A stretch of 64,000 nucleotides of DNA from Chitinophagaceae bacterium BSSC1 (GCA_002256435.1 NKJC01000001.1:1550001-1614000); one strand, 5' to 3'. Counted from the first letter of the stretch, positions 51,621 through 60,874 are shown. A program made the numbers and translations. Notes: a model not told the origin generated them from the letters alone.

Positions 51621-51869
51621 ATGAGTGCAAAAAACAGGGATTTGTTGGTTCTGAGTCATCAGGGTCCACTAACACAAGAAGAGTTGGATAGGCAATTGTT
51701 GCGCTTAAACAAAGTGCTGAGCAATATTGAATGCTGGGACCAGTTTTGCAAAGCCAATGAACTGATAGACCTGAATAGATACAAGATTATCCGCAACCCT
51801 ATGAAAATCCAGCAGATGCTGCGCGATTATCCCAACCGAGCTTTCTTATTTGTTTGTAATAAAAACTAA
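51621..51869 (+). CDS. Small protein of unknown function
   Basis: An 82-residue soluble, mostly helical protein (LTQEELDRQLLRLNKVLSNI) with no known motif. It follows the small lipoprotein after 3 bp, probably as one transcript, and overlaps the murA 3' end by 4 bp on the opposite strand. No family recognised; coding-like composition and the tight packing support it. Confidence 0.6.
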   Translation: MSAKNRDLLVLSHQGPLTQEELDRQLLRLNKVLSNIECWDQFCKANELIDLNRYKIIRNPMKIQQMLRDYPNRAFLFVCNKN

Positions 51870-53173
51870 GGAACCCTTTTAATATTGGCTCCCAAAGCGC
51901 GCAAACGCTCGTCAATGCGCTGATACCCTCGGTCTATCTGTTCAATATTTTGAATGGTACTTTTTCCCTCTGCACTGAGTGCCGCAATTAACAATGCCTG
52001 ACCCGCACGAATATCTGGACTACTCATGGTAATGCCGCGCAATGCCTGTTTACGGCCAAGTCCTATTACAGTGGCCCTATGCGGATCACAGAGAATAATC
52101 TGGGCACCCATGTCTATGAGTTTGTCTACAAAGAACAACCTACTTTCAAACATTTTCTGGTGCACCAACACAGAGCCAATAGCTTGGGTAGCTACCACAA
52201 TCACAATGCTCAATAAGTCTGGTGTAAAGCCTGGCCAAGGATGGTCATAAATGGTGAGGATGCCACCATCCATAAAGGTTTGCACCTGATAAGAATCCTG
52301 CGCAGGTATATAAATATCATCTCCTTGAATCTCCAATTGAATACCCAGTTGCTGAAACTTTTCTGGGATCACGCCCAAGTGTTCTACACCCGCGTTCTTG
52401 ATGGTGATCTCACTCTGGGTCATGGCAGCAAGTCCAATAAAACTGCCTATCTCAATCATATCGGGCAACATGCGGTGTTCGGTGCCACTTAGTTTTTCAA
52501 CGCCTTCAATCACCAATAAATTACTGCTGATCCCGCTAATACGCGCACCCATACGGGTCAGCATGTTGCAGAGTTGTTGAATATAGGGTTCGCATGCCGC
52601 GTTATAAATAGTAGTAGTGCCCTGCGCTAAAACAGCTGCCATTAAAATATTAGCAGTGCCCGTAACAGAGGGTTCGTCTAAACACATAAAGCATCCCTTT
52701 AATTGGGGAGAGCTCAAACGGAAACAACTATGCTCCTCATCGTATTCAAATTTGGCACCTAGTTTTTCAAATCCAATGATATGGGTATCTAATCGCCTAC
52801 GGCCAATTTTATCTCCACCTGGTTTGGGAATATAAGCACGTTTAAATCGCGCCAGCATTGGCCCAGCAAGCATGACAGAGCCTCGCAGCCTTCCGCCTTT
52901 TTTTCTAAATTCCTCTGATGCAAGAAAGTCTACATTAATGTCATCGGCCTGAAACGTACAGGTATCTCGGCTAACGCGATTTGTCTTGACGCCAATATCT
53001 TCCAATAATTCTATAAGCAGGTTTACATCAAGAATGTCAGGAATATTGGTAATGGTCACTAACTGGTCAGTGAGCAGTACGGCAGAGATAATCTGCAAAG
53101 CTTCGTTCTTGGCACCCTGGGGTTCAATGGAACCTTTGAGTTGATTGCCTCCAATCACTTCAAAACTGCTCAT
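51866..53173 (-). CDS. murA: UDP-GlcNAc enolpyruvyl transferase MurA, Asp variant
   Basis: A 435-residue MurA, the first committed step of peptidoglycan synthesis (transfers enolpyruvate from PEP to UDP-GlcNAc). The N-terminus KGSIEPQGAKNEALQIISAV holds the conserved Lys-Asn pair. In the active-site loop PKPGGDKIGRRRLDTHIIGF the usual Cys (E. coli Cys115) is replaced by Asp (residue 121). That substitution gives fosfomycin insensitivity in other bacteria. The rest is full length (DPHRATVIG, SSPDIRAGQALLIAALSAEG). It is preceded by the DUF4290 gene after 21 bp on the same strand. Confidence 0.95.
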   Translation of the reverse strand: MSSFEVIGGNQLKGSIEPQGAKNEALQIISAVLLTDQLVTITNIPDILDVNLLIELLEDIGVKTNRVSRDTCTFQADDINVDFLASEEFRKKGGRLRGSVMLAGPMLARFKRAYIPKPGGDKIGRRRLDTHIIGFEKLGAKFEYDEEHSCFRLSSPQLKGCFMCLDEPSVTGTANILMAAVLAQGTTTIYNAACEPYIQQLCNMLTRMGARISGISSNLLVIEGVEKLSGTEHRMLPDMIEIGSFIGLAAMTQSEITIKNAGVEHLGVIPEKFQQLGIQLEIQGDDIYIPAQDSYQVQTFMDGGILTIYDHPWPGFTPDLLSIVIVVATQAIGSVLVHQKMFESRLFFVDKLIDMGAQIILCDPHRATVIGLGRKQALRGITMSSPDIRAGQALLIAALSAEGKSTIQNIEQIDRGYQRIDERLRALGANIKRVP

Positions 53174-53194
53174 GTGGGAATATTTGCTGTTTTG

Positions 53195-54010
53195 TTAGTA
53201 GCGTTTCTTATAATTACCGCCCCTAGAATCGGGTCTACCGCCTCCGGGATTGCTGATATTTTGTGCGTTGGCGTTATTACCCCTGTTGTCACCCCTGTTC
53301 TGTGGGCCTGCATTGCGGTTGTTGTTATTAGGGCGATTATTGCCTCTATTTTGACCACCTGCGTTGCGGTTATTGTTGTTGCGTCCGCCAAAATTCTGCT
53401 GCCATCTGCCACCACCATTGTTGCGTGGAAACTCATCGCGCTCAAAATTCTGGTTGCGGTGTTTTATGTAAGGAGTATTGCTGAATTCCAATTCACCACC
53501 AGTGATGCTATTCAACTCTGCCCTAATGGTATCATCGTGTACCAATTCTTTGTGCCAGTTGCTATAAGCCAGCTTCATATAATAAGCAATGGCGTGTGCA
53601 AATCCTGCTTTCTTTTCAGGATCTTCTTCTTTCAAAGCCTTATCTATCACCACTTCTAGGTTCTTACCCAAGTGCGCATATTTTGGATGACGCTTGGGAT
53701 AAGGAAGCGGATCTGGTTTTTGTTTGTAGGTTTCTTTTTGTGGAATTGGATAAGGAGAATCAACGTCTAATTTAAAATCGCTGATAAAAAAGAGGTGATC
53801 CCAAAGCTTATGTCTAAAGTCTTCTACATTCTTTAAGTGCGGATTTAAAAAGCCCATCAGCTCAATCACAGATTGTGCTTGTTGCTGACGTTTCTCACGG
53901 TCTTCAATGGTCAAAAGGAACTCCACCATCTTCTGTACGTGGCGGCCGTATTCCTTCATTCCCAATAAGTTTCTGTCCGTATTATATTCCATTTGGTCAC
54001 TAAAATTCAT
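53195..54010 (-). CDS. DUF4290 protein with Asn/Gly/Arg-rich tail
   Basis: A 271-residue protein. The first 180 residues match the Bacteroidota-specific DUF4290 family (MEYNTDRNLLGMKEYGRHVQ, FLNPHLKNVEDFRHKLWDHL). From about residue 190 the tail is Asn/Gly/Arg-rich, with several RGNNR- and NNNNRN-like runs, and ends KKRY. The tail looks disordered and may bind RNA; this is an inference. The gene lies upstream of murA and is divergent from pheS. Confidence 0.85.
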   Translation of the reverse strand: MNFSDQMEYNTDRNLLGMKEYGRHVQKMVEFLLTIEDREKRQQQAQSVIELMGFLNPHLKNVEDFRHKLWDHLFFISDFKLDVDSPYPIPQKETYKQKPDPLPYPKRHPKYAHLGKNLEVVIDKALKEEDPEKKAGFAHAIAYYMKLAYSNWHKELVHDDTIRAELNSITGGELEFSNTPYIKHRNQNFERDEFPRNNGGGRWQQNFGGRNNNNRNAGGQNRGNNRPNNNNRNAGPQNRGDNRGNNANAQNISNPGGGRPDSRGGNYKKRY

Positions 54011-54091
54011 CTACAAATGTATGGAATGCCCACCGATGGCGGAAATTTTGTGTTTTAATGGAAAGTTATTGTCAATCGTTATCTTCGCAGC

Positions 54092-55123
54092 ATGGAAGCT
54101 TTATTGCAAAAAATAGCTGGATTTAAGGAAGAAGTGGCTGCTGAAGTAGCGGGAACCGCCGATTTAGTAGAAGCATTCAGAATCAAATGGCTGGGTACAA
54201 AAGGTTTGGTGAAAGCCATCATGGGAGAAATGAAGAATGTTCCAGTGGAACAAAAGAAGGAATTTGGTCAGATCCTGAACGAGTTCAAGATTTTTGTTGA
54301 GACCAAATTTGAGACCCTCAAAGAAAACGCTACAGGTGGTGCCGGTGCCGGTGCTGCTGCCATTGATTTATCCCTACCGGGCGATCCTATAGCTGTAGGT
54401 ACCCGTCATCCTTTGAACCTGGTTCGCAATCAAATAGTTTCTATTTTCAAACGCCTTGGTTTTGCCGTGGCAGAAGGTCCTGAGATTGAAGATGACTGGC
54501 ACAATTTTGGCGCCATGAACCTGCCTGAAGACCATCCCGCCCGCGATATGCAGGATACTTTTTACATAAACCAAGACCCTGCCTGGTTGCTGCGTACCCA
54601 TACCAGCTCTGTACAAGCCAGGGTAATGGAAACCCAAAAACCACCCATCCGTGTAATCTGTCCAGGAAGGGTGTACCGGAATGAAACCATATCGGCCCGC
54701 GCCCACTGCTTTTTTCACCAAGTGGAAGGCCTTTATATAGACGAGAACGTGAGCTTTGCCGATTTAAAACAGACCCTTTACTTTTTTGTACAGGAGATGT
54801 TTGGTAAAGACGTAAAAGTGCGTTTCCGCCCAAGTTATTTTCCTTTTACCGAGCCTAGTGCAGAAATGGACATCAGTTGTTTGATCTGCGGTGGCGATGG
54901 TTGCAATATTTGCAAGCATACCGGTTGGGTAGAGATCCTGGGTAGTGGAATGGTGCACCCCAAAGTGCTGGAAAATTTTGGGATTGATTCCAATAAATAC
55001 ACCGGTTTTGCCTTTGGCATGGGCGTAGAAAGAATTACCCAGCTCAAGTACCAAGTGAACGATCTGCGTCTCTATTCTCAGAATGATGTGCGCTTTTTGA
55101 AACAATTCACTGGAACTGTGTAA
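54092..55123 (+). CDS. pheS: Phenylalanine-tRNA ligase alpha subunit
   Basis: A 343-residue class II synthetase subunit. The N-terminal coiled coil is followed by the catalytic core: RHPLNLVRNQIVSIFKRLGF, motif 1/2 region RTHTSSVQARVMETQKPP with VICPGRVYRNETISARAH, then FRPSYFPFTEPSAEMDISC and motif 3 GFAFGMGVERITQLKY. A zinc-like cysteine cluster (CLICGGDGCNICKH) is present, common in this family. It charges tRNA-Phe together with PheT, whose gene is not in the window. Confidence 0.96.
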   Translation: MEALLQKIAGFKEEVAAEVAGTADLVEAFRIKWLGTKGLVKAIMGEMKNVPVEQKKEFGQILNEFKIFVETKFETLKENATGGAGAGAAAIDLSLPGDPIAVGTRHPLNLVRNQIVSIFKRLGFAVAEGPEIEDDWHNFGAMNLPEDHPARDMQDTFYINQDPAWLLRTHTSSVQARVMETQKPPIRVICPGRVYRNETISARAHCFFHQVEGLYIDENVSFADLKQTLYFFVQEMFGKDVKVRFRPSYFPFTEPSAEMDISCLICGGDGCNICKHTGWVEILGSGMVHPKVLENFGIDSNKYTGFAFGMGVERITQLKYQVNDLRLYSQNDVRFLKQFTGTV

Positions 55124-55223
55124 GGAAATCATTGATTTTCAGCAATTAATCGTGGGTTTTGAACTATCCGGGGCTTTTAGGGCTATCTTACCGGTTTAGT
55201 GTTCTAACGAATTCCCCTCGATC

Positions 55224-55961
55224 ATGCTTGCTATCTTGATTTTCTTTTTTTCGCATTGGTTTCTGTCTTTGTTTTTTCATAGTTTTTTCCTGCATCGCTT
55301 TGCGTCTCATAAAATGTATACCACCAGCAAAAACTGGGAAAAGGTGTTTTACGTGACCACATGGTTAGTGCAAGGTTCTTCCTTTTTGGTTCCCAGGGCT
55401 TATGGGGTCATGCACCGCATGCACCATGTTTATTCCGATACCGAAAAGGATCCGCATTCCCCCCATTTTTTCAAAGACGTGTACCATATGATGCAGCATA
55501 CCATCATCATTTTCCGCGGCTTTCTCACAGGTAAGAACCTTCCCGATGCGCAGTTTACCAAAGAATACCTACCCGTTTGGGACAAATTGGACCGCTTTGG
55601 ACACCATATTATTACCCGTTTAGCTTTTGGCGCTGCTTACACCGCTTTCTATATCTATTTTGCCCCCAATGCCTGGTGGTTCCTATTATTACCCATTCAT
55701 TTTATGATGGGTCCTATTCAAGGTGCCGTGGTTAACTGGTGTGGTCACAAATATGGCTATAGCAATTTTGACAATGGAGACCATTCTAAGAATAGCTCAC
55801 CCTGGGGTATTTTGCTCATGGGAGAACTGTTTCAGAACAACCACCACTACGCCAAAGACGACGCCAATTTTGCCAAGAAATGGTTTGAATTTGACCTCAC
55901 TTATTTTGTGATGCGCGGCTTGAATGCGGTGAAGATTATCAAAATTATTCCCAACTCTTAA
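55224..55961 (+). CDS. Membrane fatty-acid desaturase
   Basis: A 245-residue acyl desaturase of the membrane-bound type. The histidine boxes are present in order: FFLHRFASHKMYT (HxxxxH), MHRMHHVYSDTEKDPHS (HxxHH), and a third FQNNHHYAKDD. Hydrophobic segments flank them. Such enzymes introduce a double bond into acyl chains using di-iron. It is shorter than eukaryotic desaturases but normal for bacteria. Its stop is directly followed by the tandem-repeat tract before recO. Confidence 0.88.
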   Translation: MLAILIFFFSHWFLSLFFHSFFLHRFASHKMYTTSKNWEKVFYVTTWLVQGSSFLVPRAYGVMHRMHHVYSDTEKDPHSPHFFKDVYHMMQHTIIIFRGFLTGKNLPDAQFTKEYLPVWDKLDRFGHHIITRLAFGAAYTAFYIYFAPNAWWFLLLPIHFMMGPIQGAVVNWCGHKYGYSNFDNGDHSKNSSPWGILLMGELFQNNHHYAKDDANFAKKWFEFDLTYFVMRGLNAVKIIKIIPNS

Positions 55962-55963
55962 TT

Positions 55964-56047
55964 CTTCACTCTTCACTCTTCACTCTTCACTCTTCACTCT
56001 TCACTCTTCACTCTTCACTTTTCACTCTTCACTCTTCACTCTTCACT
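55964..56047. repeat. Tandem 7-bp repeat (CTTCACT), 12 units
   Basis: Twelve units of CTTCACT, one carrying TTTCACT, begin 3 bp after the desaturase stop and end 29 bp before the recO start. The number of copies may vary between strains. Confidence 0.95.
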
Positions 56048-56075
56048 CTTCGCAATTTCACTCTACCTTTAAAAA

Positions 56076-56813
56076 ATGGTTCACACTACAAAAGGTATAG
56101 TTTTGCGTACCGTGAAATATGGCGACACCAGCATCATCACATCGGTGTACACTGCCCTCTTTGGCGTACAGAGTTATATTGTAAAAGGTGTGCGCAAAAG
56201 CAGTAAAACATCGGCCGGTAAGGCCAGCTATTTTCAACCCGGCGCCATGTTGGAGATGGAAGTGTATCAGAACAATTTTAAACAACTCCAATTTATTCGC
56301 GAGTACCAATGGAGTTATCTCTACCAACAAGTTTTGTTTAATGTGGTGCGCAATACCGTGGCCACTTATTTGGTAGAACTTTTGCAACATGCACTCAAAG
56401 AACCAGAAGCCAATCCCGAATTATTTTATCTAGCAGAAGAAACCCTCAAACAATTAGACCAGTGCACAGACCAGGTAGCCGCCAACATACCGCTCTATTT
56501 TATGTTGCGTTTGGCCAGTGAATTGGGTTTCCAACTCTTAGGAGAATACTCAGAAGCCACGCCAGTCTTTGATTTGCAAGAAGGCATGTTCATTAAAGAG
56601 CAACCCCTGCATCCTTATTTAATAGAAGGACCACTTGCCAAAACCACTTCTGATTTTCTTAAAATCCAAGACCCTTCAGAACTAGAAAAAATTGTCCTCA
56701 ACCGCCACCTTCGCCAAGAACTCCTAGCCGCTTACCAACTCTTTTTATCACTCCATATTCCAGACTTTGGAGAAATCAAAAGTCTTCCCATTTTGCAGGA
56801 AGTGTTGGGTTAA
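56076..56813 (+). CDS. recO: DNA repair protein RecO
   Basis: A 245-residue RecO. The N-terminal OB fold is clear (TTKGIVLRTVKYGDTSIITS, YTALFGVQSYIVKGVRKSS), followed by the helical domain (YLVELLQHALKEPEANPELF). No zinc-cysteine cluster is visible in the second half. RecO loads RecA onto single-stranded DNA with RecR in recombinational repair. The gene is preceded by the 7-bp tandem repeat, so its expression could be sensitive to repeat number. Confidence 0.9.
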   Translation: MVHTTKGIVLRTVKYGDTSIITSVYTALFGVQSYIVKGVRKSSKTSAGKASYFQPGAMLEMEVYQNNFKQLQFIREYQWSYLYQQVLFNVVRNTVATYLVELLQHALKEPEANPELFYLAEETLKQLDQCTDQVAANIPLYFMLRLASELGFQLLGEYSEATPVFDLQEGMFIKEQPLHPYLIEGPLAKTTSDFLKIQDPSELEKIVLNRHLRQELLAAYQLFLSLHIPDFGEIKSLPILQEVLG

Positions 56814-56944
56814 TCATCTTGTATGGCTTAAAATACCTTTTATGTCTGAAAAATCAGTCATAAATCATTAAAAAATCAATTAACGACTGAATAATCATAC
56901 AAAAATCATAATTTTGACAAAAGGACCAATCAAATGGGTTATCT

Positions 56945-57307
56945 ATGTCAATGACTAATGAACATACAGCCATACAATGGCATGCATTGAGTGATCAAGC
57001 CCTCTTGGAATTACTTGGCAATTTTATCAAAGAAACTAGGCTGTCTCAAAATTTGACCCAAGAACAGTTGGCCAATCAAGCTGGAATTGCAAGGTCTACG
57101 CTTAGTTTACTGGAGAAAGGGACTGGAGGAACTATTTTGTCCTTGATTCAAGTATTGCGGATCTTAGATCAGTTGTCTATTTTTAAACAATTGCAAAGGC
57201 CGGTTCAAGTAAGTCCCTTGTTATTGGCAAAACAGGCAAAAGCCCAAAGAAAAAGAGCCAGTAAGAAGCAATCAAATAATCCCTTGTCAACAAATGCTGA
57301 TTGGTAA
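56945..57307 (+). CDS. hipB: HipB-type antitoxin, XRE helix-turn-helix
   Basis: A 120-residue XRE protein: NFIKETRLSQNLTQEQLANQ, then AGIARSTLSLLEKGTGGTIL and LIQVLRILDQLSIFK. Its stop shares one base with the downstream hipA start (TAATG), so the two form a HipBA toxin-antitoxin pair with the antitoxin first. A Bacteroidota-like -7 box TAATTTTG (56909-56916) lies ahead of the start, and AATCAT-type repeats upstream may be its operator. Confidence 0.85.
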   Translation: MSMTNEHTAIQWHALSDQALLELLGNFIKETRLSQNLTQEQLANQAGIARSTLSLLEKGTGGTILSLIQVLRILDQLSIFKQLQRPVQVSPLLLAKQAKAQRKRASKKQSNNPLSTNADW

Positions 57308-58617
57308 TGATTGATGCTGCCTATATACATCTTTGGGGCAAAAGGGTTGGTGCCATATCATGGGATGCTGCTACCCATCTTGGAAGCTTTGAATTTGAGC
57401 CCTCTTTTCTTTCTCAGAATTTAGATTTAGCGCCACTAAAAATGCCCATTTCCCAAGCAAGAGGCAGGGTCTTTAGTTTTCCGGAATTAAGCCAAAGCAA
57501 TACATTCAAAGGATTACCAGGACTCTTGTCCGATGTGCTTCCAGATAAATATGGAAACACCCTTATCAATGCATGGTTGGCACAACAAGGTAGGCCCACC
57601 AATAGTCTTAACCCTGTTGAGACCCTTTGTTTTATTGGTAAACGAGGCATGGGCGCATTGGAATTTGAACCTGCTGAACCACAAGTAGGAGCGGCGTCCA
57701 CTAAAATTGAAATGAATCACTTGGTGCATATTGCCCAAGAGATTATGCTAGGAAGAAAGGAATTTCAAACCAACTTATCTGCAGATGAGCAAAAAGCCCT
57801 AGCACAAATTTTAAAAATAGGAACTTCAGCAGGAGGAGCCAGGGCCAAGGCTTTGATTGCCTTTAACGTTCAAACAGGTGAAGTAAGATCAGGGCAGGCA
57901 GAAGCGCCAAAAGGATTCACCCACTGGTTAATCAAATTTGATGGTGTTGTAGATACGCAACTGAGCTTGGGCGATGGTCCACTAGGAACCAGTAACGGTT
58001 ATGGACGTGTAGAAATGGCTTATTATAAAATGGCCTTGGCTTCTGGCATTGATATGATGGAATCCAGATTATTGGAAGAGCATGGAAGGGCACATTTTAT
58101 GACCAAAAGATTTGATCGAATACCAGATCAGGGCAAATTACATGTGCAGAGTTTTTGTGGTATGCAGCATGTTGATTTTACAGAAATCAATGCTTATTCT
58201 TATGAACAGTTGTTTCAAACCATGCGAATGTTGCGCTTAAGCTATCCCGAAGCGGAACAATTATTCCGGAGAATGGTCTTTAATGTACTAGCCAGAAACT
58301 GTGATGACCATACCAAAAATTTTGCCTTTACCATGAATCAATCAGGGGAATGGCATTTATCACCAGCTTATGATATTTGCCATGCGTATAGACCCGGCAG
58401 CCCATGGGTTAGCAGACAGTCTTTAAGTGTGAATGGAGAAAGGGACCAGATTTCACATCAAGATTTATTAGCAGTTGCAAAGTCTATGAATATTAAAAAA
58501 CCAGTGCAAATAGTTGATGAGGTCAAAACTCAAGTAAGCCGTTGGGAATACTATGCAGAAGAACAACAAGTTCCAACACCACTGCTCAAAGCCATTCAAT
58601 CAACCTTGCTTGTTTAA
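57307..58617 (+). CDS. hipA: HipA-like serine/threonine kinase toxin
   Basis: A 436-residue HipA-fold kinase, started at ATG 57307 (overlapping the antitoxin stop). The N-terminal barrel is YIHLWGKRVGAISWD. The kinase core has TSAGGARAKALIAF (the phosphate-binding loop), then HFMTKRFDRIPDQGKLH, the catalytic segment VLARNCDDHTKNFAF, and the metal Asp in LSPAYDICHAY. HipA kinases phosphorylate glutamyl-tRNA synthetase and cause dormancy. The target of this one is not known. All catalytic residues appear intact. Confidence 0.9.
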   Translation: MIDAAYIHLWGKRVGAISWDAATHLGSFEFEPSFLSQNLDLAPLKMPISQARGRVFSFPELSQSNTFKGLPGLLSDVLPDKYGNTLINAWLAQQGRPTNSLNPVETLCFIGKRGMGALEFEPAEPQVGAASTKIEMNHLVHIAQEIMLGRKEFQTNLSADEQKALAQILKIGTSAGGARAKALIAFNVQTGEVRSGQAEAPKGFTHWLIKFDGVVDTQLSLGDGPLGTSNGYGRVEMAYYKMALASGIDMMESRLLEEHGRAHFMTKRFDRIPDQGKLHVQSFCGMQHVDFTEINAYSYEQLFQTMRMLRLSYPEAEQLFRRMVFNVLARNCDDHTKNFAFTMNQSGEWHLSPAYDICHAYRPGSPWVSRQSLSVNGERDQISHQDLLAVAKSMNIKKPVQIVDEVKTQVSRWEYYAEEQQVPTPLLKAIQSTLLV

Positions 58618-59798
58618 GTTAATGGGTGGTCAGGCATTGATGCTTCTTTAATCCATACCATTCCCGGCTGTTTGCCTTTTTCAAAACTGCCTAAGCGATT
58701 ATCAAAACCAAGGGCCTTGGCGCCGTTAAGGGTGGCCCATTGCAGGATCTCTGTGAGTGGAATCTGCGGATAGTTTGCTTGTATAGTTTTGATTTCTGCA
58801 AGAATACTGAGTTGGTGATTGCTGGCCAAGCTATCGGTACCCAAGACTAGGCTGCAGTTTTTTTGACGCAATAGATCAATGGGTGGGAGGGCTTTATTAA
58901 TATATAAGTTGGCATTTACGCACAAACAAAAATGGTATTGGGTTTGCTGCTGTTCAGATAAAGTGGCTATAAAATCTAGATCCGCTTCTTTGGTAAAGGT
59001 ATCATGTACCAGCAATACCTGTTTGGCTCCTGCAAAATGATGCGCCACGGATTGCAGACTGCTTTTTCCAGTGGGATGGTAAAAACTAGTATCTACTTTT
59101 AATAGTTCATAGAGTCTGGTAAAGTCTCCTTTTTTGTGCCCAAGAAAATCGTCTTCAAAATGGGTTTCTTGGTTGTGTAGCGATGTGGTTTTACCTTGAT
59201 AATAAGGTGCCATCAATTCCCATAAAGCATTGGACACAGAATAGGGTGCGTGTGCGGCTGTGCTCAAACGAAAAGCATCGCCCTGCAAGGGCTCAAACTG
59301 CTTGTATGCTGCTAGACCTTGTTCAAAGCGCATTTGTGCAATCTGTGGTGAGAATCCGCTGATCTCTAAAAAAGTATGCCAACTCAGGTTGTTCTTGGAT
59401 TTTTGAAAAAAACTGGTGGCATTATTGCTGATATCGCCAACGGCTACAATGCCATTTTGAATCATGGCGGTTTCCGCGTCACTGATGGCCTGTAAAATCT
59501 CCTCTTCTGGAAAATGCCTGAGTTGTAAAATGGATAGGATAAAATCTACCAGTCCCGTTCCCACTGGAATCAGCCCCTTCATATGACTTAATTCCAAATG
59601 ACAGTGGGCATTCACAAAACCTGGACTTAGCCAGCCCGCTTGGTACTGAATATCTTCTCCGGCTTCGCTGGCTGGCACAATGGCTTCTACCACCCCGTGA
59701 TGGTCCATGATCAAGACCTGATCTGCCCCCAATAACTCCGTTCCGGTAAAAATGGCATCGGCCTGATACTTGCGAAAACCCATGGATTCTTTTTCCAA
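58614..59798 (-). CDS. Amidohydrolase / purine-type deaminase
   Basis: A 394-residue amidohydrolase-superfamily enzyme, possibly started at the Met five codons in. Metal ligands: FVNAHCHLELSHMKG (His-x-His), TSLHNQETHFEDDF (His), LLVHDTF (His) and LGTDSLASNHQLS (Asp). The layout matches the MtaD/TrzN/aminofutalosine-deaminase group, which deaminate adenine-like substrates. The substrate cannot be fixed by reading. Convergent with hipA (4-bp overlap of stops) and divergent from the ribosomal operon. Confidence 0.82.
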   Translation of the reverse strand: MEKESMGFRKYQADAIFTGTELLGADQVLIMDHHGVVEAIVPASEAGEDIQYQAGWLSPGFVNAHCHLELSHMKGLIPVGTGLVDFILSILQLRHFPEEEILQAISDAETAMIQNGIVAVGDISNNATSFFQKSKNNLSWHTFLEISGFSPQIAQMRFEQGLAAYKQFEPLQGDAFRLSTAAHAPYSVSNALWELMAPYYQGKTTSLHNQETHFEDDFLGHKKGDFTRLYELLKVDTSFYHPTGKSSLQSVAHHFAGAKQVLLVHDTFTKEADLDFIATLSEQQQTQYHFCLCVNANLYINKALPPIDLLRQKNCSLVLGTDSLASNHQLSILAEIKTIQANYPQIPLTEILQWATLNGAKALGFDNRLGSFEKGKQPGMVWIKEASMPDHPLT

Positions 59799-59940
59799 AG
59801 GTGCTTAAAACCCAACAAAATCAAGCATTTGACTACCTAATTTAAAAAATCATTCAAAATTATTATTGAAAATCAATCAGTTACAAAGGTGTCTGTGAAA
59901 ATACTTTTCAAAAAGCTTGGAAAATCGGCCTATTGGCCCC

Positions 59941-59948
59941 TACCTTTG
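59941..59948 (+). promoter_or_regulatory. Bacteroidota -7 box of the rplM operon
   Basis: TACCTTTG matches the TAnnTTTG -7 consensus of the Bacteroidota primary sigma factor. A TTGG stretch about 21 bp upstream could serve as the -33 element. It lies 67 bp before the rplM start. Confidence 0.65.
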
Positions 59949-59951
59949 CCC

Positions 59952-59997
59952 CCCCGAATAAATTGGGGACATCAGACCGGTGGGATAGCGCCGGGTC
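59952..59997 (+). promoter_or_regulatory. Structured leader of the rplM-rpsI operon
   Basis: Just downstream of the promoter, two hairpins follow each other: CCCC/GGGG with an AAT/ATT extension (59952-59968), and GACCGG pairing with CCGGGTC around TGGGATAGCG with one bulge (59975-59997). Ribosomal-protein operons often carry such leaders as binding sites for autoregulation by their product (here L13 or S9). Candidate only. Confidence 0.5.
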
Positions 59998-60014
59998 ATT
60001 TAAAAAGAAATATT

Positions 60015-60458
60015 ATGAGCAAACTCCATTTCACCACAAAGTCTGCGAACGCGGCTACCGTTCAACATAATTGGTATGTTGTAGACGGCACTAATCAAAC
60101 CGTAGGTCGTTTGGCTTCAAAGATTGCTGCTGTTCTTCGCGGTAAGAACAAAGCTTATTACACTCCTCACGTAGATTGCGGAGACAATGTGATCATCATC
60201 AACGCCGAGAGGGTTTTGTTGACTGGTAACAAATTCCACGACAAAGTTTACATGAACTACACTGGATACCCAGGTGGTCAAAAAAAGGAAGCTGCTGAAG
60301 ACTTGATCAAGCGTCGTCCTGAAGTTTTAATGGAAAGAGCTGTTAAAGGCATGCTTCCTAAAAACAAACTTGGCCGTAAGATGGTTAAGAAATTATTCGT
60401 TTATGCAGGTGCTGTACATCCACATGCTGCTCAGCAACCTAAAGAACTGAAATTCTAA
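60015..60458 (+). CDS. rplM: 50S ribosomal protein L13
   Basis: A 147-residue L13, started at ATG 60015 because the family N-terminus begins there; the open frame upstream is leader. Signatures: [40 protein letters not shown], and [20 protein letters not shown]13 is an early-assembly protein of the large subunit. It is followed by rpsI after 26 bp, the usual pair. Confidence 0.97.
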   Translation: MSKLHFTTKSANAATVQHNWYVVDGTNQTVGRLASKIAAVLRGKNKAYYTPHVDCGDNVIIINAERVLLTGNKFHDKVYMNYTGYPGGQKKEAAEDLIKRRPEVLMERAVKGMLPKNKLGRKMVKKLFVYAGAVHPHAAQQPKELKF

Positions 60459-60484
60459 TTTAAACACATTCCAAACAAACTATA

Positions 60485-60874
60485 ATGGAAAAACAAAAAA
60501 ACGCAGTTGGTCGTCGTAAAGAAGCTGTTACCCGCGTGTTCATCAGCAAGGGCGATGGTAAGATCACTGTAAACGACAAGGATTACAAAGCCTATTTTCC
60601 GCTGGTTTACCTGCAAAATCAGGTAGAAGCGCCTTTAAAGACTGCCGATGCTGTTGGTAAGTTTGACATAGTAATCAACGCCGCTGGTGGTGGTTTGAAA
60701 GGTCAAGCGGAAGCTGCTAAATTAGGTATTGCTCGTGCGCTGTTGGAAGTGAATAGCGAATTGCGTCCTGCACTGAAAGCTGCCGGTCAACTGAAGCGTG
60801 ATCCACGTGGTGTTGAACGTAAGAAATTCGGTCATAAGAAAGCACGTAGAAGCTATCAGTTCTCTAAACGTTAA
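60485..60874 (+). CDS. rpsI: 30S ribosomal protein S9
   Basis: A 129-residue S9 with the conserved start AVGRRKEAVTRVFISKGDGK, the middle VINAAGGGLKGQAEAAKLGI and the basic C-terminus KKFGHKKARRSYQFSKR, which reaches the P-site tRNA. It lies between rplM and rpsB, probably all one transcript, with an 82-bp gap before rpsB. Confidence 0.97.
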   Translation: MEKQKNAVGRRKEAVTRVFISKGDGKITVNDKDYKAYFPLVYLQNQVEAPLKTADAVGKFDIVINAAGGGLKGQAEAAKLGIARALLEVNSELRPALKAAGQLKRDPRGVERKKFGHKKARRSYQFSKR

